Source: Rhynchopus sp. YZ270_cl-10 (lineage: Eukaryota > Euglenozoa > Diplonemea > Diplonemida > Diplonemidae). From it: a stretch of DNA of 64,000 nt. Positions 10,073-21,100 of this stretch are shown in pieces. Under the pieces are notes generated by a model. The model was not told the origin of the DNA and did no database searches. It was given only the letters and a program-made list of their open reading frames with translations. The number at the start of each line of letters is the position of its first letter. Position 1 is the first letter of the stretch. A program made the translations under genes and the position numbers. The stretch spans positions 1,655,204 through 1,719,203 of the forward strand of contig OZ037849.1 in assembly GCA_964035575.1 (NCBI GenBank), read 5' to 3'.

Positions 10073-12447
10073 TGAATTAAATACAGTTAAATACACCACC
10101 CCCTGTTAGGGTTCATAAATGAACAAGATAAAACAAAAAGCTTGCGTTTCTTTTTACGAACAGATTTTATGCTTCGCCCCGTACCCAAACGTAAACACCA
10201 CTTTCAATCAGAAAAAATATTTTCCTCTCCTTTTTCTTCCACAATGGCAGGACGTCCTGAGTGCTGGTCAAAGAAGGACTTCGTGGAGAAGAAGGAGGGC
10301 GGTGTTTCGCACTATACGTGCAAACATTGCCAAATGGCGGTGGGGAAGGTGACAGGCACCAGGCTGAGGGGACACCTCGAGAAGTGCGAGAAGGCACCAG
10401 AGGACGTGAAGGAACGGGCGGGTTTGAAGAAGGAGCCAGAGAAGAAACGCAAAGCGGATGACAAACCCGCATCAGAACAGCCCCCCGCAAAGAGGCCCAG
10501 GACTTCCATCAAGTCACAACTGGGTGCAGTGCCCAAACCGAGTGTGGACGAGTGCAAAAAAATAAGGGCAGCTTGGGCGAGGTTTTTTTATTGCTCGGCT
10601 ACACCATTCACACACAGTGAGCACCCCCTGTTCCAGGAGGCCCTTGAAATAACCCGCCCTGGCTTGGAGTGGAAGCAGCTTTCCTTTAACCGCAAAACTG
10701 TGGCAGGTCCTCTTCTCGACAACGAGTACACCGCCATCACCGACCCGCAGCTGAAAGCCCTCAGCAAAGCAGACGAGCTCGTCATCTTGTGTGACGCCTG
10801 GGAAGACGACAGGAAGGAGAAGCTGTTCACCATCTTGCTGTTTCACAACAGTAAGGCCACTCTGTTCAAGAGTGGGGTGCTAAAGGAAAAGGTGCACAAC
10901 GCAGAGGAGCTGAAGAACCACCTACTCGACTTGCCCGCTGATATATTGGACAAAATCGTTTGTATCCTCGCAGACGGTGACTCAACAGCACAGTGTTCAG
11001 CCCGACTCTTCGCGGAGGAGGCAGAGAAGGCGGGGAGGAGGCACTGCGAGTACGGTGTTTGTGGGGCGCACTCCCTCTCACGAGGAACAAACGACGTGGT
11101 CGGCATGCACCGCGTTGCAGGAAAGGACTCCCCGTATGAGTTCAATTACCTGCACAAAGCGGTGGCAACGATTGCGGCATCCCTGCGCAACGTTGAGGGT
11201 TTGCGGCTGAAGTGGGAGGAAAAGGTGAAGGCGACTACAGGCAAGCAGGCCCGCCTGGTGGTGATCCCGGCGACAACAAGATGGACTACGATTGTGGCGA
11301 CTTGGTCTGAACTGCAGATGAACAAAGAGGCGCTTGTCCTGCTGAGAGAAGACGCAAGCTTCGTCGCGCAACTCCCCCACATCAAGGAGCTTCTCAGTAA
11401 CTGGGATACCTTCTTGATGGTGAAGGAAGTGCTGGACTCCCTGGCACTTGGGGTGGAGTTGCTGCAGTCGAACGCCTCCCGCATCTCCTTTGTGATCCCG
11501 GTGTTCACAAAGGTCGTGGAGGTGGCCGGCCAGGTGCATGCAAAGATGAAGGGGGAGGAGAAGAAAAAAATGAAGGCCGTGGTCGAGCGTTTGCAGCGGC
11601 GCTTGGACGGGTACGCAGAGAAACCCTGGATCGTGGCTTCAACGGTGTTGCATCCTTTTTTCCTTTCAGAAATGTCAGAAGCTGAGAAGACGGCTTTGCC
11701 ACGTGCTTTCGGGATGCTGGATGGTTTTAAGATTACTACTCCATTACGCAAAACTTGCGCTGCGTACTTGAAAAAGATCGGGGGTGCTGCAGTTTCAGGG
11801 GAGCTGCTTTCCTACGTCACACGCATAGGTATGGCAGCTGCGCTACCGCAGATCACACAACACACAACAACAGGCTTGTACGAGAAGGATGAAGACGAGG
11901 ATGTGTGGGAGCAGTCGCGAGTGATGCCTGTTGAGAAATGGTGGGAAATGTGGGGTCTGCTCTACCCTGAATCGAAGTTAGCAGCGTTTGCGAAGAGACT
12001 GACAGGTGTACCCGCGAGCACAGCAGAGTCCGAACGCGTGTTTAGCCAGATGGGCTGGCAAAGCGAAAAACGGCGGAACCGCCTTCTCGGTGAGCGTGTA
12101 CACAAGCTCACCGCCGTGTATAGGTTTTACAAGGAACAGGAGGGGGGAGGCGGGGGTGGGGGCGACTGGTGGTCCGGCCTTGACGAACTCGTCAAAGACA
12201 TAGAAGAGGCCCAAAAAGCTGCCGAAAAGAAAAAGAAAACTGAGGAGAGAAAAAAAGAGGCCATAAACGTGGATGAGAACGACACTGGAGCTGCACAGCC
12301 AGACAGTGCAGCCTAACCCTAGGGTTGTATTTTATGTGTATTTTATGTGTATTTAATTGTATTTAATTGTATTTTATTGTATTTTATGTACTAAATTATT
12401 GACCCCCTGTTCTAAACCAACCTTGTGCAGCTTTGATAGCAGCAACA
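10073..12447 (+). mobile_element. hAT-superfamily DNA transposon
   Basis: Holds one long transposase gene. The flanks carry subterminal inverted motifs: AATTAAATACAGTTAAATAC at the left (about 10074-10100), and the inverted form built from TGTATTTAATTG and TGTATTTTATTG at about 12340-12390. Exact ends and an 8-bp target duplication could not be fixed because both sides abut the 760-bp repeat. The intact gene and the hAT-type target duplications elsewhere in the window suggest the family has been active. Confidence 0.75.
10244..12316 (+). CDS. hAT family transposase with BED zinc finger
   Basis: A 690-aa protein that would cut and rejoin the ends of its transposon in the nucleus. Near the N-terminus is a BED finger, C26-x2-C29-x14-H44-x3-C48, for binding DNA. 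The catalytic core shows LCDAWEDDRKEKL, then CILADGDSTAQC (likely second acidic residue) and the hAT GVCGAHSLSRG block. The C-terminal dimerisation region reads WWEMWGLLYPESKLAAFAKR then VPASTAESERVFSQMG, whose E fits the third catalytic acid. The start at ATG 10244 follows a pyrimidine tract; the frame upstream has no earlier ATG giving conserved sequence. A Gly run (GGGGGGGDWW) and a Lys/Glu-rich tail end the protein. Length is in the normal hAT range and no break is visible. Confidence 0.93.
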   Translation: MAGRPECWSKKDFVEKKEGGVSHYTCKHCQMAVGKVTGTRLRGHLEKCEKAPEDVKERAGLKKEPEKKRKADDKPASEQPPAKRPRTSIKSQLGAVPKPSVDECKKIRAAWARFFYCSATPFTHSEHPLFQEALEITRPGLEWKQLSFNRKTVAGPLLDNEYTAITDPQLKALSKADELVILCDAWEDDRKEKLFTILLFHNSKATLFKSGVLKEKVHNAEELKNHLLDLPADILDKIVCILADGDSTAQCSARLFAEEAEKAGRRHCEYGVCGAHSLSRGTNDVVGMHRVAGKDSPYEFNYLHKAVATIAASLRNVEGLRLKWEEKVKATTGKQARLVVIPATTRWTTIVATWSELQMNKEALVLLREDASFVAQLPHIKELLSNWDTFLMVKEVLDSLALGVELLQSNASRISFVIPVFTKVVEVAGQVHAKMKGEEKKKMKAVVERLQRRLDGYAEKPWIVASTVLHPFFLSEMSEAEKTALPRAFGMLDGFKITTPLRKTCAAYLKKIGGAAVSGELLSYVTRIGMAAALPQITQHTTTGLYEKDEDEDVWEQSRVMPVEKWWEMWGLLYPESKLAAFAKRLTGVPASTAESERVFSQMGWQSEKRRNRLLGERVHKLTAVYRFYKEQEGGGGGGGDWWSGLDELVKDIEEAQKAAEKKKKTEERKKEAINVDENDTGAAQPDSAA

Positions 12448-13916
12448 AATCCTAAAAAACCTTAGTTTTTTAGTCTTTACTATAGAAATGTGCGCCACCC
12501 CTCCCCCCACACACCCTCACCATATCCAGGGGGGATTTGACCAAAAAATCGATTTTTTTAAATAAATAGTTGCTCTTCCAAAAGTGAATTTTTTGGGCTT
12601 AACGTGTTGTTTGGGGGTATTGAGCAGGGCGTTCGCCCCGGGGCGAAAAATATTTTTTTTCGTTAAAAAAATCTGTTCCTGAAAAAATGACATTTTATTT
12701 CGCCCCAGGGCTTCGCCCCACCGGGGCGAAACCCTGTATAAATAAATAAATAAATAAAAAAAAAGGGGGGGGGGGGAAAAAAAGAGAGAGAGATTTCTCC
12801 CCACCACCCTGTCGACCCCCCCGGAGGGGGGGTCGCAGAGGGGGTGTCCACTGTACTCAAAATCATCCGCAAACCCGCCTGCCGTGAGAGGAAGTTTTCC
12901 CAGCACTCCCGCTCGCTCCTCAATCCTGCAGTCTGCTGAAGGTGTACCGTACCCCCTGTTATAGAAGGTGTCACTGCTCGTGTCAACTCTATCTTCAATG
13001 GCAGAGAGTTGAAAATAATCAAAATAAGGATGAAGTCTCATATGACAGATGCCTCTCTCTTGTACATCTGCTTGATTAAACAACACAAAGAGACCCTCAG
13101 TGAGGGGGGATTGATGAAATTCTCCATCGTTTTGCTGGTTTTAGTATCAGGAAAGTTCAGCTGTAATATCACTTGTGCTGGGGAAGGGATCACGCGCAAA
13201 TCGCAAATTTTTTTTGACCATTCAGTACCAGGGATTCACCCCACGAACTAACTTCTCTCCGGCGGGAAAATTTTTTTTGACCTATTTTAAGCACTAGTAA
13301 AAAAACGAAAATTTCGGGGGTTTTGGCATTTCGCCACGATCAGGAAAAAACGATGGCGATAGCGAACGCCCTGGTATTGAGGCCCAAAAAAAAAATTTAA
13401 GACAGTCCTGTTCAAAAAATGGACTGCCAAATGACATGTGGCATTCGGCCAAAAATCAGCTTTTTTGGTCATTTTTACCTTGTAAAACATGACACTTGTG
13501 GCATGCTTCCCAGCACAGGAAAGTGCATTGAAAAACCTGAAAAAACACATGTAATATGTGATGGTCAAAAGTGCAAGATTCCTTCGTTAATGAACTTTTT
13601 GAGTACCAGTTATACCTGGGGAATATGGTCAGATCACTCTTTTGACCATCTGGCGTTTACCACAAAAACACCACTTTTTAACAGGCCACTTTTCACCTGA
13701 AAAGCCAGTTCATGAAGGCACAAGTGAAGTTTTTTTGTACACGTTACCGTGAGCGGGCGCGCGAAGCGCGCACGCGAACGCCCCGTGGGAAGCGAATAGC
13801 GGACCACCTGCCCAGTGCGTGAGGTGCTTACAAAAAAAACCACCTGAAAAAAAAGTGTCATCACGTTTCCATGGAAGTGTCACAAGAACGACAGGTTTTT
13901 TAGCCCGTCACCAAAT
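12448..13916 (+). repeat. 760-bp repeat family, copy H, split by a MITE
   Basis: Left part 12448-12624 and right part 13374-13916 make one unit once the 749-bp insertion is taken out. The right end carries the variants seen in copy A (GGCACAAGTGAAG, GTGTCATCACG), so A and H are sister copies. Confidence 0.9.
12625..13373. mobile_element. hAT-type MITE with 8-bp target duplication
   Basis: Terminal inverted repeats CAGGGCGTTCGC at the left and GCGAACGCCCTG at the right, flanked on both sides by GTATTGAG, an 8-bp direct repeat. CAGGG ends and 8-bp duplications are typical of hAT elements. There is no transposase inside, so it is non-autonomous. A second palindrome near the left end (about 12690-12735, GCCCCAGGGC with CCCTG) echoes the terminus. 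The uninterrupted repeat sequence is restored exactly if one GTATTGAG is kept. Confidence 0.92.
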
Positions 13917-14094
13917 ACTTGTGTGGAGGCAACAAAGCAAAGAGCTGTTGTGATAACATCCTACACCCCCCTCTCCCCCATAATAACCCCAAGAAGAGGC
14001 TCTTTATGCCCAAACACATCAGTGGCTGCAACGGTGATAGCAGCAAAAACGAACTCTTCGGAGTCCTGGGTGGGGTCCCAGTGTCACCCCTGGT

Positions 14095-15056
14095 GAGCAG
14101 TTGCAGCAGTAGCAACAGAACCAGCTGCAGCAACAGCAGCATCAACACCAACATCAGCAGCAACAGTAGCTACAGCAGCACCAACACCAACAGCAGATGC
14201 AACAGCAGCAGACGCCACAGCAGCAGCAACAACATCAGCAGCAACGGCTGCAACAGCAGCATCAACACCAACATCAGCAGTAACAGTAGCAACAGCAGCA
14301 CCAACACCAACAGCAGACGCAACAGCAGCAGCAGCAACATCAGCAACAACAGCAGCAACAGCAGCATCAACACCAACAGCAGATGCAAGAGCAGCAGACG
14401 CAACAGCAGCAGCAGCAGCAACATCAGCAGCAACATCAGCAGCAACATCAGCAGCAACAGCAGCATCAACACCAACATCAGCAGCAACAGTAGCAACAGC
14501 AGCACCAACACCAACAGCAGATGCAAGAGCAGCAGACGCAACAGCAGCAGCAGCAACATCAGCAGCAACATCAGCAGCAGCAGCAGCATCAACACCAACA
14601 TCAGCAGCAACAGTAGCAACAGCAGCACCAACACCAACAGCAGCAGCAGCAACATCAGCAGCAACAGCAGCATCAACACCAACATCAGCAGCAACAGTAG
14701 CACCAACACCAACAGCAGATGCAACAGCAGCAGCAGCAACATCAGCAGCAACAGCAGCAACAGCAGCACCAACACCAACAGCAGCAGCAGCAGCACCAAC
14801 ACCAACAGCAGACGCAACAGCAGCATCAACACCAACATCAGCAGCAACAGCAGCACCAACACCAACAGCAGATGCAACAGCAGCAGCAGCAACATCAGCA
14901 GCAACAGCAGCAACAGCAGCATCAACACCAACATCAGCAGCAACAGTAGTAACAGCAGCACCAACACCAACAGCAGATGCAACAGCAGCAGACGCAACAG
15001 CAGCAGCAACAACATCAGCAGCAACATCAGCAACAGCAGCATCAACACCTGCAGCG
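14095..15056 (+). repeat. CAG/CAA/CAT trinucleotide tract in the retroelement leader
   Basis: Imperfect triplet repeats with phrases such as CATCAACACCAACATCAGCA and CACCAACACCAACAGCAG recurring at irregular distances, so it evolves by slippage and by larger duplications. All frames on both strands stay open for hundreds of codons. I do not take it as proven coding sequence. Confidence 0.85.
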
Positions 15057-15112
15057 GACGCATCAACATCAGCTGCAACGGCAAGAACAACGTAGGGGGT
15101 GGTGAGCGAGGT

Positions 15113-18100
15113 ATGCTGGTGTTCGGGGTCAGCCTTGTGGGGCGAGAAGGACAGAGTGGCTGTGTGATGATGCGGGTGTGGCAAAAGGGGTGTGTACAGA
15201 TAGAGTGTTGGTTCGACTGGTGGTGCAACCTCTGGGAGGTCTTCTCCTCCTTGCGTCAACCTGACCCCTGCTGGGTAGCCGAGGCACCTGAGTGGGGAGT
15301 GTTTGTGTCGTTCGCGGTCCTGGATCTGTGGAAGGACAGACGCGCCCCTACCCTCAGTCATCTCATTTTGTGGCTAGTGGGCAGGAGGACCAGGAGGACG
15401 CGACGAGGACACCGGTCCTTGAACTGGACCAAGTCACAGGCGGGCAGGCTCCGTCGGCGCAAGGCGCCCTGCAATCGTCCGCCCTCTCCGGCAGCGCACC
15501 CAGTTTTCCGCAGGTTCAGGGTCGCCGATGCGTTGAGAGGTGCTTTGCAGTGTGTGGCCATCTGGGTTCTGGTTTTTGTGGGGTCTGAGCTTGGGAGGTC
15601 AGCGCCACATGTTTTGGGTTGCGCGCTAGTTCGGGACGCGGAGGTGCTGGGGGTGGGTCTGCTGCGGGGACTGTGCCGCGTACGGAGGGGGTGGCGGTGG
15701 CTGGAAGGGGCGAGCGAGCGAGTGCGCCGATGGACCGGAGGGATCCGAGTGGCTGCCAGCTTGGTGAGGGCCAGTGTGATAGGGGTGGGTCAGTTGTCGG
15801 TGCGTGCAGCCGAGTGGGTGTGGGTTGCATGGTCCGCAGGTGGTTGTTTGGCGGGTTTTGTGGCACTGGTCGGCGTCGCGCGCCCGCTTGGCTGGGTTCT
15901 TCTCTTGGAGGTGCGCCGTGTGGCAGCACGCAGGTGGACTCGTAGGATCGGGATGGCATTTGGCATGCTGGCGGTGTCCCTACTGGTCTTGCTGTCGCTG
16001 TTGTGGCGAGCGGTGACGCCCTGGGACCTGCGCCCTGCCCCTGCTGTTCCGGAGCACCCGGTAAGCTTGTCCCCGTTTGCGTTGACCGGTGGGTGCGCAA
16101 ACGTGAACGCTCCTGCGTATACTGAGCAGGCGGTGTCTGTGGACGCGACTCTGGCGAAGTTTGGAGCTAAACGCATCCCCAACGTGTCTACTAATGATTG
16201 TGGTTATGTGGCACTACACCTCTGGGACCACGACACGCAGCCGGACGTGAGGGCAATGCGCAAGCAGCTGTATGACACAGCAGTGGAGGTGTCGAACCGC
16301 CTGGTGCAGGTGCTGGGGTCGCAGGAGGCCATGACGGAGTTTGCCAATGGTGTGACCGGCGAGGCCCACCTCAACCACTTGGGGCTTCAGCTCACCGCGA
16401 CAGCATCCCGCATCAACATCGTGGTGGTGCAGGCGTCGGAAGAGAACCCCCTCGTGCGCATCACCCCTGGTAGCAAAAGAGTCGCCAAGTCGTACGCGGA
16501 GAGCTTCCAAGCGAAACTTCCCACGGTCGTCATCGCTCTCTGTGACTCTCACTTTGAGGCAGTGGAGCTTGTCCCGGAGGTGGGGAAGACCAAGGAGGGG
16601 ATGGCAGAGAAGATGAGGAAGGAGGCTCGGCAGGCAGTGCTGGACACAGCGCATTTGGATGGCATCATCCCCACCAACACCACCACCACCGCCCCCCTGG
16701 CTACCAAGCTGGGACACATCAATGCGGATCGGGTGTTCTGCCCCTTTGATGGTTGCAGAGCGGGAATTTTGTCTTCGAGTGATGCGGTCGGGGGCCTGTC
16801 TCGTAAGGGCTTGCTGCAGCATATGCGTCGCCACCAGGCAGATGGAGCGTACATCCCCGACGAGCTGTTGGGCCACTTGGGCATGTCGCGCTGTGCGAAC
16901 GATCAGTGCGACATGCTATTGCCGCAGAGCAAGGAGGTCTGCAACACCTGTACGGTGCACTTTGGCGAAGAAGGCTTCACCGCTCCGTCTCCCTCCAGTC
17001 GAGGAATGCTGACAGATCAGGATGACCTCCCCTCCTTTGAAGTCATGGGGACCACCAGGATCCAGCTGAAGGGCGGGTGCCCAGACAAACACCTACAGCT
17101 GTACAGCGAGCTCTTCCTGAGGGTCCTCATGGACATCCTGGAGTACCAGGACGAGGTGGCCTGGAAGCGCCTTGCACTGTTCTTCACAGTGTTGCACCGG
17201 ACACGGACAGAACGAGGGGGCAAGGACCAGGAGCGACGTTTGACGAGCACCTGGGGGAAGGACTTGGAGGCTTGGAAGGCTGGCCAGTATGTCGCCCTGT
17301 GGGAGCAAACGGTAGAGGAGCGGAAGCCAAGGCCCTCGGGGTGGTCGGATGAAGACACTGACGAAGGGAGACGGAAGCGCACCATCGCCAAAGCGAGAGC
17401 AGGACTCCCGAGCCAGGCCATGTCATGCGCTACCAGCGACGGCCTCGCCCCACAGACACCGGCGACGCTGGAAAAGCTTCAGACGAAGCACCCAGCCGCT
17501 GCCGACTCCAAGGCCCTGGAGCAGGCGGATTGGCCCCAGCCTCAGGAGGTCCCACCGGTGACAGTGGTGGAGGTGATGAAGGCCCTGCGGAGCATGCCGA
17601 AGTCATCGGCGGCGGGTCCCTCGAACGTGACGGGCGCGCACCTTCGTACACTTTGCCTACAGAGGCGGGCTAAGGGCACTTTGGCAGCGCTGGCCGCAGT
17701 GTTGACGTCTTTGGCACAAGGAAATGCTCCAGTGGAGGTGGCTGAGTTCTTCGCCGGCGCTAACTTGGTGGCTCTCCGGAAGCCTGCAAAGGGGCCGGGC
17801 CTGGAGGAGGACGTGCGACCGATTGCGGTTGGGGACACTCTCCGCAGACTGGTGGGAAAGATTCTGTCGGCGCGAGTGCGGGTGCCTGCTAGGACGCTTC
17901 TTCTTCGAGGGAACCAGGTGGGGGTGGCAACGGCAAGGGGGGCGGCAGTGGCGACTGATGTTATCTCGCAGTACGCCGTGCGCAACCGCGGAAAAGGTAA
18001 AGTCATTTTGAAAATTGACTACCGTAACGCGTTCAACTGCGTAGACCGCCTGTCGATGCTAAGAGCGGTCGACGCGAACCTCCCCGAGCTGGCCCCATGG

Positions 18101-21100
18101 GTGCGATGGTGTTACCTGGAGCCCTCCAGCCTGTTTTATGGTGGGGATACCATAAGGTCACAGCGCGGAGCTCAACAAGGAGATCCCTTGGGCCCGCTTC
18201 TCTTCTCCCTGACCATCCACCAGATGGCGCTAGAGCTGAAGGGGCACCCAGGCCTGGATGGGACTTTGTGGTACCTCGATGACGGCTCTCTGCGGGGGTC
18301 CCCTAAGGCGGTTTTTGAGGCGTACCAGGTTCTGTGCACTCGTAGCTCCGAACTGGGGTTGGAGGTGAACGCGAACAAGTGTGAGCTCATCTCCACTGGT
18401 GGCGTCTCCAAGGAGGATCTCGAGGCCGTGGGGTTCACGTTGAACGAGGGTGGACAGGACGCCATGGGTGAAGGCGGGTTCCGGCTGTTGGATGTGGATG
18501 GGTTCGACTTCTTGGGCATCCCCATTGGGTCTGTGGCTTTCTGCGAGGAGTACATGGCCCAGAAGGTGGACGATTCCCGCCGCAACCTGGAAGCCCTTGT
18601 GGACCTCGGGGACTCCCAGGCAGCCTTCTACGTACTGAGATACTGCGAAGGCTACTGCCGCATGGTGTTCTACATGCGGGGGATCCCACAGTGCGCGGAG
18701 TACCTGACGGCCTTTGACGACCTGATCGACAGGTGCCTGGCTGCGCTTCTGCATGACCCGGATGGGGCGCTGCCGGAGTTGGCAAGGGCGCAGGCGGCGC
18801 TTCCTGTGGCGCTTGGGGGGCTGGGTATCCGTCGCACCGTGGACCATCGGACAGCTGCGTCCCTCGCCTCTCAGTCAGGGAACCTGCAACTGTCGCAGGC
18901 CTTGGACCCTGCCTTCACCTGGGATGAGGAGAGATGGAACAGCGCGGCTGAGGAGTACAACTCCAGGGTACCGGTGGCGTTTCACGTGGACAGGGCCCAG
19001 CCGAAGAAGATCCTGGAGCAGCAGAGTCTGTCATCTGCGGTGATTGACGCCCAGGCAGACAAGTTGATGCAACAGCTCTGCATGCGAGACCGAGCACGGA
19101 TGAAGTCCCTTCTCCTGCCGCTTTCCGGGACGTACCTCACGGCGACACCCTCAGCAAGGAACCAGATGTCTTCAGCGGATTTTGCGGTTGTGACCCGTTT
19201 CCGACTAGGGGTGGCCATCCATGCGGAGGGAACGACTTGCTCGGCATGTCAGGGGGGGCAGAAAAGGGTTGTCATGGACTCCTTTGGCGACCACACCTTT
19301 GGCTGCCCCTACTCCAAACACCGCGTCGCCCGCCACAACGCCTTGCGGGATTCGGTGTACCGAGCTGCTCAAGGGGCGGGCTTGGACCCTGCTTTGGAGG
19401 AGACCGTGCGAGTGGAGTTGGAGTCGAAGAAGCGGCCAGGCGACGTCTACCTCCCAGTAGGAGTGGCGGAAAATGGACCTCGTTGTTTGGACATCACCCA
19501 CGTGTGCCCCACCTTGCCTTCCTACAGAACAGGGGCCTCGAAGTTTGTGGGCTGGTCGGCGAAGAACCAGGGCCAGGTCACACGGGAGAAGCACGAGCGG
19601 GATTTGAACAAGATCAATACCAAGTTCTCCCCTATTGTGTTTGAAGCCTTCGGGGGTGCAGGCGACGAGGCGAACCTCTTGATTGCGCAGCTTGGAGGCC
19701 TGACGACGGGACAGACGTCGCACCTGACAGGGTCGGCAGAGTTGCGCATCCGGGAGAGCATTGCGGTGGCGTACCAGAAAAAGGTCGCATCTTCCTTTCT
19801 GGAGCGGGGTGCTATGTGTGTAGGGATTGCCACCCTGAAGCGGGAGCCGTGTGTGGAGGTAGATGTGGCACCGTCTGCAGAGGACATGGACCGGTTTGGA
19901 CGCCGCAGTGCAGGGGCCGTGGAACCTCTCTGTGACGATGCGAACCCTGACGACGATATGAGTCGTCCTGCAGACCGAACGGAGGAGCAGCAGGGGAAGC
20001 GCAAGAGGGACGTGAAGCCGGACCACGTGGAGCCACCGAGGAAGCGGACCGGGAGGTTCGATTCGGCCACCGTGATTCCGGAAGGGCCTGGTCTCGATGT
20101 GGTGCGTGAGTGGGAGTTTTTGCGTGAGTGCCCGGCAGCGCAGAGGCCTCGGGCGACGGAGCAGGCGGCCAAGCTGGGAGCCTCGAAGGTGACTTGGTCG
20201 TTTGTGGCGGGGGACTGTGCTTTTGAGGCTTTGCTCTTCGCCACTGGGCGCACGGATTTGTCGGTGGAGGGTCTGCGCCAGGCGGCAGTGAAGAAGGTCC
20301 AGGGCCGCGCTGATCTGTCGAGTGCGGCTGTCCCTAATTTTGGGGTCTGGCAGCGGCTGATGACGAGTGGGGACAGAGGAGACGAGCGTACGTGGGCGGA
20401 TGCCATTGCAGTGGCGGGGGCAGGGGAGGCTCTTGAGGTATCTGTGGTCATCCTCAACGAGTTCGCCCGCCCTTCTCTGATGGTGCCAAGAAAACGGCCT
20501 AAGGCAGTGGTCCTTCTCCTCCACTCGGGTGACCAGGATGCGGCAGATGGATCCGGCAGTATCCCGGGACACTACGAGCCCCTCACCATGGACCCGGCTC
20601 TGCAGCAGCACATCCTGTCTTTTGAGGCCACAGGTGGTAAGGGGGAGTGCCAGTCAGAGCGCCCCATGGCTTTTGTGGGAGCGAGGGAGGCGGAGGCGTC
20701 GAACACTTTCCTGCAGTGCGAACAATGCAGCAAGCTCTTCGATGCGTCGGACGCACACTTCTGCTGTCACACGTGTGGTGGCTTGGCATGTCTGCACTGC
20801 GCTCAGGGGTCCAAGCACTGCCCTCTGTCGCAAATTGGCAGGGCGGAATACTTCAGTGCCCTGTCTTTTTTGCACTCGAATGTTCCGGCTCAGGCTGCCT
20901 CTGCGGAGGGGAGCGGAGACCCACCACCTAAACGGGCTCCTTCTCCAGCAGTGCCAGCTCCCGAGGGCGAGGACGTCGAGGAGGTAGACATGCCAATGGC
21001 GGGCGAAGAGGGGCAGCAGGCAGAACAGAAGCAGCAGAAGCACGAGAAGCAACGGAAACAGCAGAAGCAGCAACAACAAAAGGCGGACCAGGAGAAGAAG

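Noticed and set aside
2166-13700. Recurring 90-119 codon frames in the 760-bp repeat
   Set aside because: They overlap open frames on the other strand, are broken by indels in some copies, and have no domain; identity is at DNA level.
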